This document shows positions 57,299-64,000 of a stretch of DNA of 64,000 nucleotides, piece after piece. The notes beneath the pieces were generated by a model that saw only the letters and a list, made by a program, of their open reading frames with translations, had not been told where the DNA came from and did not search any database. The stretch covers positions 2,108,001-2,172,000 of the forward strand of contig JAEQBH010000035.1 of the NCBI GenBank assembly GCA_016808115.1. Reading direction: 5' to 3'. A program made the position numbers and the translations under genes. Each line of letters begins with the position of its first letter. The stretch's first letter is position 1. This DNA comes from Tetrastigma voinierianum (Eukaryota > Streptophyta > Magnoliopsida > Vitales > Vitaceae).

Positions 57299-58442
57299 TG
57301 TCGCAACATAGAAAAGTATGTGGCAACATTGTAACTATTTTTGTCCTCCAGCTTTGTTGTGGCTTGCAGTGTTATGTCGCGACAGTGTTATGTGCATTTT
57401 TCTTAAATTATGTCGCGACATACTTTGAAAATGTCACAACAAAGCTCAACTGAATTCGTCTTGTGATTGTCGCGACATAACTGTCTTCTGTCGCAACATT
57501 TCTTTCATCTCTTGCAATGTTAATACTTGAATGGTATGTTGCAACATAAAAACCTTGGTCGCGACAAATGTTTTTCCCTGCCGCTCTTCATTGTGTTGCA
57601 ATAATAAATTTCTATCTTGCGACATTCCTCCTGTAATTCTTCTCAACTTTTGTCATGACAATAAATTTCTGTGTCGCGACAGAGATCCATCTCAACACTA
57701 TGTTGTGATTGTCGCAACATAAAACTTATGCTATCGTGACATAGCTTTCTTGCCTTGCACTGCTACCTTCTGAACTTTATGTCACGACATAGATTAGAAA
57801 TGTCACGACATTCTTTCATGCTTTGAACTTGTCATTGTTTGAAATGTTTGTCGCAACATCAAAACTTTTGTCGTGACCAACGTAGCTTGGATTGTTTCTT
57901 TAATCTGCCATTTTTGTCGTGACATAGTTTTGTTGTGTGGTGACATTCTTTCTTCCCTCTTCACTTCTTTATGTCGTGACACAGGTTTGAATGTCTTGAC
58001 AAAACTTTACTGCCATTTGCCTTAATCTTTGTCGCAGCAGAGCAAAAGAATGTCACAACATTCTTCTTGCCTTCTATCTTCCGTTCTTGTCACAACAATG
58101 TTTTTTATTTCACGACATAATTCTGACACTTTTTTCAAGAACTTTTCAAGTAATGTTGCGACATAAAAATCCATTATCGCAACATAGTTCTGTCTTCTGA
58201 TTTTCATTATGTCACAACATTCATTTTTTTGTTGCAACATTTCTCATTCAATCCTTCTCAAATTATGTCGCGACAAAGTTGTGAAGTGTCGCGACAATCT
58301 TTAAGCTTCCAACTTGAGCTTAGTTTTGTCTTTGTTGCAACATACATTGTTTGTTATGACATCGACTTGCTGGTTTCCTTAATCTTTTGTTGCGACATTC
58401 TGAGATTATGTCGTGACATTTTGAGATTATGTCGTGACGTTT
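57299..58442 (-). repeat. Decayed GTCGCGAC array in the reverse solo LTR
   Basis: About 7 exact octamers (57,377, 57,411, 57,469, 57,558, 57,673, 58,267, 58,289) and some 25 variants, nearly all differing by C-to-T or G-to-A at a CpG (GTCGCAAC, GTCACGAC, GTCGTGAC, GTCACAAC, GTTGCAAC). Spacing alternates about 20 and 48 bp (57,469, 57,490, 57,538, 57,558). Confidence 0.88.
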
Positions 58443-59229
58443 ATGCCTTAGCCAATTTTTATTGCTTTTCTTACTGGATTTGTTTCTTTTATATTCAAAA
58501 CCTGCAAAACACAAAGTTGGTGATAATTCCATAATTCTGCATTAAAATGAATCATAAACTTTAAAAAAATGCAAGAAAAAATGACTAAAAATATATGAGC
58601 TTAGGACTCATCACTCTCCTAAGATTGAAGCGAAATGGATCGTTTTGGTTGAAGGTCCGTGGTATGAGATGCCAGGTTCTCAAGATCACTGAGAGGGAGC
58701 ACAATCATGAGCTTCTTTTTTCTGCAAAAAAATTACAGGAGTTATGTGACGCCCCCAACCCGGCACCGGATGGGGTGTCAAGCGAGGGTGTCACACTTCG
58801 GGACTAGGACTCTTTAACCTTTTCTTTCTCAAAGCTGACACTTGTACCTGTTTTCTCATTCATATAAACAATTTCTATAATAACAAAAATTCTTTTACAT
58901 ATACATTATACATACCACCATAGTGGCATTCATTATATTCTATACACATATACTTGAGTCCCATTACTTGTACTATTACAATTTCACTGTTACAAAACTA
59001 TACATATAATTGTCCAATGAAAATCAGAGATTGCGGAACAAAGGCGGCAGGAGCACCTATCTCCGAGATGGCCTATGTCACATGTGGGATGTCCTATCAT
59101 TTTTCCTCCGCTTCTCTCGTACTCCACACCTGACAAAACCGTGCTAAGCTTTACGCTTAGTGGGAAAACATATACATGGACGACCAATAACATTGATCGT
59201 CGCAAGCTTATTCAAATGCTTTCATAAGT

Positions 59230-59960
59230 CTTTTACCTGTTTTCTAGTATTTTTCGTCTTTCAGTTCTATGACTTATTACATTCTATGTATTATTACATA
59301 TATCATTTCTTATCTTGTACCTATTACATATATCATGTCTCCTTTCATGTAGTGGCTACACGCCCATGCTATACTATTCATTTCTTACATATTGTTTTAT
59401 CATATATTTTCTTATACGATCTTGTATTGTCATACTTTTACATTGCTGCTTTACTCGACTATAGAATTGACATTCACTAATCGATTTGAGAGGCACCCCA
59501 TCATGTTTGTCATTCCCTATATTTTTTCATCTTGTACTTTTCATATACTATACTTTCCTATGATTTTCATGTCGTGCTTTTCATATACTCGTGACTTTCA
59601 TATTATCTCTGTCATATACATTTCGTGTCATTGACACTTTATCTCTTTTGTACTGTATAATTTGTCATATACTCTTTCTTTCATATACTCCGTGCATTCT
59701 GTTCATATATTCTTTCATGTACTCGTACTTTGTACGCTCCATATACTGTCATATACAATTCTTTGTCCTTTTCATATACTTTCATGTACTATATACTTTC
59801 TTTCATATCGTCATATTTCATGTCGTTATCTTTGTACTTTACTTCTTATTCTTAATCGTTTCATTATCATCGCATAGCAAGGTTATGCTTTTGTTATCAT
59901 GTCATATATTCTATACATTCTATCGCATATACTTGTCATTTTCTTTAGGTTTCATGTCTC
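59230..59960 (+). repeat. Degenerate TTTCATATACT repeats in the solo LTR
   Basis: TCATATACT or CATGTACT words recur every 15-30 bp over about 700 bp, with irregular spacing. The LTR unit is probably built from slipped short repeats. Confidence 0.65.
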
Positions 59961-60269
59961 GCAAATACCTTAGAAGCGGATACGTGGAAATAATCAGATA
60001 AAATTCGAAGGTACTATCATTGTAATGGCGCTGATCTCTCGTCAGAGCATACCTAAGGTATCATCACCGGCATTTGCACAAAGGACCTATGCCATGTAAT
60101 ATGTGACCCAAATAAATGTGATATAACTGGAAGGTATCATCACTGATGAGACAAATGATCTTATCTCGTATGACCTAAACGGGCCGGGCTATAATGATCC
60201 AACCGATCTATGTCATCGACCCAAACAGGGCCTCGAGATTCAGGAACTCGTATGTCGCAAAGAATCGTG

Positions 60270-60507
60270 GTCCCTATAGGCATGCCTATCTATCCCTCTA
60301 CCAGGTTTTAAGCAGACAATCCATGTGTATTTTATGTTCAGTACATATCTCATATTACCGAATAATTATTATTATTCCCTCTACCAGCAACTGTGTCCCT
60401 ATAGGCATGCCTATCTATCCCTCTACCAGGTTTTAAGCAGACAATCCATGTGTATTTTATGTTCAGTAAATATCTCATATTCCCGAATAATTATTATTAT
60501 TCGGTAA
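60270..60507 (+). repeat. Near-identical 125-bp tandem duplication
   Basis: GTCCCTATAGGCATGCC starts at 60,270 and again at 60,395. About 110 bp match with only about two differences; both copies end in AATAATTATTATTATTC. Confidence 0.9.
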
Positions 60508-61228
60508 TCATATGCGATATTTACAACCATATATTTGTATCTTTGCATTTTTCATATATCTTTTAACTTCAATTTACTATATTCATAATTCTTTACCATA
60601 CATGTAACTATTTTCCTATCATTTGTGCATTTCTAGCATGTGTTGTCTAATCGTATACTTCCTAATCTCATGTATTTATATCATATATTCATTTCATATA
60701 TTCCTATATTCATACTATTCATCTATTCATATCATATCATATATTCATATATATTCTTATTCTTATCTAATTCTTATATCCACACAAATCCTGAATCAAG
60801 CCGAAATCCAAATTCCGAAAATTTCCATTATCTCACCCCAAAATCTGGGACTAAATCCCACACCCGCCTATTCCGGCCCGAAACAACTTATGCCATTATA
60901 TGGCTTTTATTCCAAGTAGGAAAATTCCATACCCTCGTGGAGTTTGACGAAACTCCAGACTTTGGTACCCACGCAGCTCTGTGATGCGTGGATCAACTAC
61001 TGGTCCGACCAATTTTGACCGTCAGAACGCCGTAGATTTGATAAAGTACCGAAAATTAGGATTTTCCGAACTTCTTACTTGAATTCTCGGCGAAATCTCG
61101 TGTTTTTTTGTACTCACGCGTAGCCCTCATCGAGTATATGAACTTTCGTTCTTGGCTCGACGAATTCCGACGATCGAAACTCCGTATATCGAAGAGAGAA
61201 GCGAGAGAAGAAAAAAAAAAATCAAAAA

Positions 61229-61259
61229 CTCACTCTCTCTCTCTCTCTCTCTCTCTCTA
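61229..61259 (+). repeat. (CT)n microsatellite
   Basis: Perfect CT run after a poly-A stretch within the solo LTR. Possibly in a leader region of the LTR. Confidence 0.9.
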
Positions 61260-63839
61260 CCCGAGCCTCCCCTTTTCATTTTGCTATTTTCGTTTTTTTA
61301 TTTATTCTTATTTTATTTTATTATTATTATTTGAATACATATCTCATATTACCTTGTTCGGGTCCGTTTTTTCCCCAAAAATTTTTATTTATTTTCAGTT
61401 CACTTTATTTTAAATGAACTTAGCTCAAGTCATTTCCTGACTTCCGAGATTTTCGTAAAAATCTCGTCCCTGAAGTCACTAGCGACTTATAACCCGTAAA
61501 AATTGTGTAAATATTCTATTGTCTCGTGACCAATTTTAAACTTTTCCTCGGGTCACTTAAGATTGCGGAGATGGATCCCAACTACAATAGCCTGCTTTCA
61601 ATATCCGAGATCTAGAGAATTTTCTAGGCTTCCCTGAGCCATTCCAGAAAATTTTTTTCAAAAATTCAATTCAGCTTTTATTACACCCTAACATGTCCGA
61701 AAACTGCTAGGGTATATTTCGAGGTGTTACAAGTTAGGTGAACATTTTATTATGATTGAACATTTTATTCTTACTAACCTTCTGAAGTCGATCCGGGGTA
61801 GTTCTTCACAACCGAGGTCCGATCAAGAGCCTCAAGCTAAGTTCACTCAAGAAGCCTTGACTACCGTTTTTGGTTCGATCAATTACCTTTGGCCGTATAG
61901 GATCCAAAACCTGCCCCCCAGACGGCAAAGAAGAAAAAGGGAAATAAGGGGACGAAGGTTAGACAGGCAAAGCCTGTCAACACGGGGTTGGAAGGCTTTG
62001 TGGATTTGGTAAATCCAACTCTTCCTACAGGAGAGACTCAGGGTGATCGTCCTACCCCCAGATTGCTAGTGAGCCTGTTAAGGAGAGGGAGCACGACATG
62101 TCTAGTCTTGCTATCTGATTTTCCGCGTGGATGTGCAAGCGAGCTACAAGTGCTCAAGGGGAAACTACCCTCGGTTCTGAAGTACGAGGTGGAAAGTGTC
62201 CAAAACAATCGGGTATAAATGAAGAGGTTCAGAAGAGCTCGACAGCAATTACTTTAGACTCTCCAGAACAAGCCTCTGATGCCCTTTAGGCTTTAGAGGG
62301 CGTTGCCCAAGATGCATCCAAGGAGACTTGCGTATCCTCGGAAGATGGGACTCCAGCTGGAGGACCTCCCAACACTGATAAAGTTGTGGGCAAGGCTCCC
62401 TCTATAGAGACAACCATTGGTCCGACGCTCCCGGCTAGATGGTCCAACCTCATAATTGCCTGCCCCCGCAGGCTAAGGGGTCTTGATAAGCTAGTGTTGA
62501 AATTCACCTATTAAACCGATGAAGTGGGATCATCTTTTGACAGACACGTCTATTTCTGGTCCAAATTCTGCCCAGTCAACTATTGACTGCTAGAACCCCT
62601 TCAACCAGAGGGACACTTCTGTCATTGACATGCACGAACTCTACCCCACCAACCTGCGAATACCAGTGGTGGCTCTTTCTGAAGAGTATTCCATTCCCTT
62701 CCGACTATATGGATAAAAAATCCTACCAACGTGTGGCTGAAGATGGAATGTATATTCGCAACCATGATTTTAATGAGACAGCTGAGCTAGTAAGGTAAGA
62801 CTTCTAGCATTTGAACGTGAGTCGTATGATGTGATTTTCTTCTAATTCCTCTTCTTTTATAGGTTATCAATGGTATCAGGAATATGGCACGCTAGCATAA
62901 GGAACTTCATCTCTTGCTGGACGATGCCGATAAGTTGCGACGATATGCTAAGTCTGCTACTTCCAAGCACCACACCTTAGAAGCCCCCCTTACAAGACCA
63001 AGGCTAGGTCTAAGCATTGGGAGCGAAAGGCGAATGAGGGTATAAATAGGATTACAGGTGCAGATAAAGAGAGGGATGAAATTAAAGAAGAAGCTTAGAT
63101 TACCCGACTGGCTGTCGTCGTGCCAGTGATGCGAAGGCACGGGCGGAGGATGACCTAGCTAGGGTCCAAGATGCCCTAGTGATTGCGAAGGAGGCCAAGC
63201 ATAAGGCTGAGGTGGAAGTTGCCTCCCTAAAGGTTGAATGGACTTCACTTTTGCTGGAGGTTAGGGAAACCAAAGATGAAGTGTCTTCTCTTCAATCTCA
63301 AAGTAGCAAGAACAGCCCATGGAGAAGGACTATCAGAAGGCCTTGGAGCTGATTTTTGCCTATGGTTACCGGTGTTGTATGTTTAAACACAACATCTGTG
63401 GTGTTCAACCAAAAGTTCTAGATGACATGCCCGATTCCTCTGACCCTTTTTCATCAGAGTTTTTTGCAAACCCTAGGTGCCCTCTGTCCCAACAGCCATC
63501 GAGGCCACAACAACCAAGGTAGATCGTGAGCGGCGAAGGGTGGAGGCGAGAAACCTAAAGAAGAGTGCCCCATCGGGGATTTTGTTGAAACATCTTAAGT
63601 TCCTTTTCTTTTCTCCCTTTTTTTTTGAAATTTCAGAAGGCCCTCAGACAGGCCGCCATGATTCTTGTGTTTTTATGGAACCACTGACGCCATTGGTGTA
63701 TTTTGGAAATTTTTCCGATATTTGATATTTGATTTCCTTATTCAACTAATATCCTTTATTTCACAACTTTCTGTTATGAGTCTTGACTAGGATAGCTGCA
63801 ATCTGGGATATTGTTATAAGTTTTAACTAAAACCTAGAT

Positions 63840-64000
63840 GGATTGCACATGGGCTAGTAAATAAAGCACCATTTATGGGCTTTGGCTTTAGCCAGTAGGT
63901 TCAGAGCTACTTTTGGATTTTTGACGTGTGCCAGTAGGCTAAGAGCCACTTCTGGTCTTTAGTATGTGCCAACAGGCTAAGAGCCACTTCTGGTCTTTAG
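63840..64000 (-). repeat. 38-bp tandem repeats of the second Tat element
   Basis: Units with TGTGCCAGTAGGCTAAGAGC begin at 63,927 and 63,965 (38 bp) with an older copy before them. The array continues past the window end. It corresponds, inverted, to the repeats at 44,960-45,320. Confidence 0.8.

Larger units (their letters stand above)
55741..58613 (-). mobile_element. Athila-like solo LTR in reverse orientation
   Basis: On the minus strand it starts TGATGAGTCCTAAGCTC (58,613) and ends CCAATAACA (55,741). It has the family landmarks in reversed order: palindrome array (58,442-57,299), TATA box (57,228), the block complementary to GGAGGTCC...GTGACACAGAG (about 56,690-56,725) and the ACTTGT/GTAATAAAA block (about 55,935). 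It is flanked by CTCTT (55,736-55,740) and CTCTC (58,614-58,618), a 4 of 5 target duplication. No internal region accompanies it. Confidence 0.82.
58745..61731 (+). mobile_element. Tekay/Del-like solo LTR
   Basis: It starts TGTGACGCCCCCAACCCGG and ends GAGGTGTTACA, flanked by perfect AGTTA duplications (58,740-58,744 and 61,732-61,736). About 3.0 kb without coding motifs; the frames inside (for example 59,160-60,001) are low-complexity C/T-rich sequence. It interrupts the antisense ORF of the second Tat element. It is of the same general type as the solo LTR at 2,545-41,080 but clearly diverged. Confidence 0.85.
55324..63530 (+). pseudogene. Antisense ORF of the second Tat element, in three pieces
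   Basis: Piece 1 (55,324-55,740) starts MERGHEETSTS-like with TAG at 55,357, then FTKAPPALVHPNVFRILMGC (55,530-55,590) and SLKPWVGGCLSMSAHSPRLQ. Piece 2 (58,614-58,744) reads KIEAKWIVLVEGPWYEM in frame with it. Piece 3 (61,737-63,530) has a basic KKKKGNKGTKVRQ segment (about 61,930), SNLIIACPRRLRGLDKLVLK, a coiled coil (about 63,180-63,300, KAEVEVASLKVEWTSLLLEV) and the tail LELIFAYGYRCCMFKHNICG (63,350-63,410) with MPDSSDPFSSEFFANP. The breaks are two solo LTRs. It is homologous to the minus-strand ORF at 45,690-48,049. Function unknown; internal stops in each piece. Confidence 0.72.
53975..64000 (-). mobile_element. Second Tat-type element, reverse orientation, running off the window
   Basis: On the minus strand an LTR begins at 54,560 with TGTGAGTACCATGACC, matching the outer Tat LTR. 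It is preceded (on the + right side) by the complement of a purine tract. The antisense ORF lies on + from 55,324, and the 38-bp repeats at 63,840-64,000 correspond to those downstream of pol in the first copy. Pol is expected beyond 64,000 on the minus strand. Two solo LTRs interrupt it. The left LTR end near 53,975 is approximate. Confidence 0.8.

Noticed and set aside
58609..58744. Frame with CQVLKITEREHNHELL resembling a FAR1/WRKY-like DNA-binding segment
   Set aside because: Another frame of the same bases reads KIEAKWIVLVEGPWYEM, which continues the Tat antisense ORF across the solo LTR and matches the region near 47,545 on the minus strand.
59160..60001. Several + frames with apparent membrane-protein character
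   Set aside because: They arise from C/T/A-rich TTTCATATACT repeats inside a solo LTR; overlapping frames look alike and none has a domain.
1..64000. tRNA or rRNA genes, or an origin of plastid or bacterial sequence
   Set aside because: No cloverleaf or rRNA block was recognised by eye, and all identifiable coding sequence is plant nuclear retrotransposon or kinase.

Overview
The window is nuclear DNA of a flowering plant, probably a eudicot (inference). It holds no intact protein-coding gene. It shows a broken receptor-like kinase (RLK) gene with plant GT..AG introns, two long Tat-type Ty3 retrotransposons, a chain of Athila-type Ty3 elements and several solo LTRs. The texture is that of repeat-dense, probably heterochromatic DNA. 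I cannot name the species.

The left 50 kb is one nest with four levels. (1) An RLK gene begins at 1-247 and resumes at 50,412. (2) A Tat-like element (LTRs 256-850 and 49,657-50,349, + strand) sits a few bases inside the intron after the kinase glycine loop. (3) A solo LTR (2,545-41,080, perfect GAGGG target duplications) split the Tat element between gag and protease. (4) An Athila chain (3,388 to about 39,257) sits inside that solo LTR. The chain is LTR-internal-LTR-internal-LTR-internal-LTR, with four LTRs of 2.4-3.2 kb and three internal regions. The first two internal regions hold gag, protease, RT, RNase H, integrase and an extra 3' ORF. The third has only gag and has lost pol.

The right part, 50.4-64 kb, starts with the kinase 3' exons and a tandem duplicate of the last exon with its 3' flank. 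A second Tat element in reverse orientation then begins (LTR ending at 54,560) and runs off the window. Its long antisense ORF reads on the + strand and is split by a reverse Athila-like solo LTR (55,741-58,613) and a Tekay-like solo LTR (58,745-61,731, perfect AGTTA duplications).

The most interesting signal is the palindrome GTCGCGAC. It occurs as pairs 19 bp apart in a minisatellite of about 69 bp, in the U3 part of every Athila LTR just upstream of the TATA box. It occurs again inside the elements directly upstream of the extra 3' ORF. This suggests two promoters sharing one cis-element, and perhaps a self-encoded regulator. In the reverse solo LTR many of these sites carry single CpG transitions, as expected of once-methylated sites.

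All coding regions carry stops and small frameshifts. Closely related copies alternate between long identical runs and short scrambled patches, so part of the damage may be uncorrected long-read error. Boundaries marked by motifs (TG..CA, PBS, PPT, target duplications) are good to a few bases; gag and pol domain limits are approximate.
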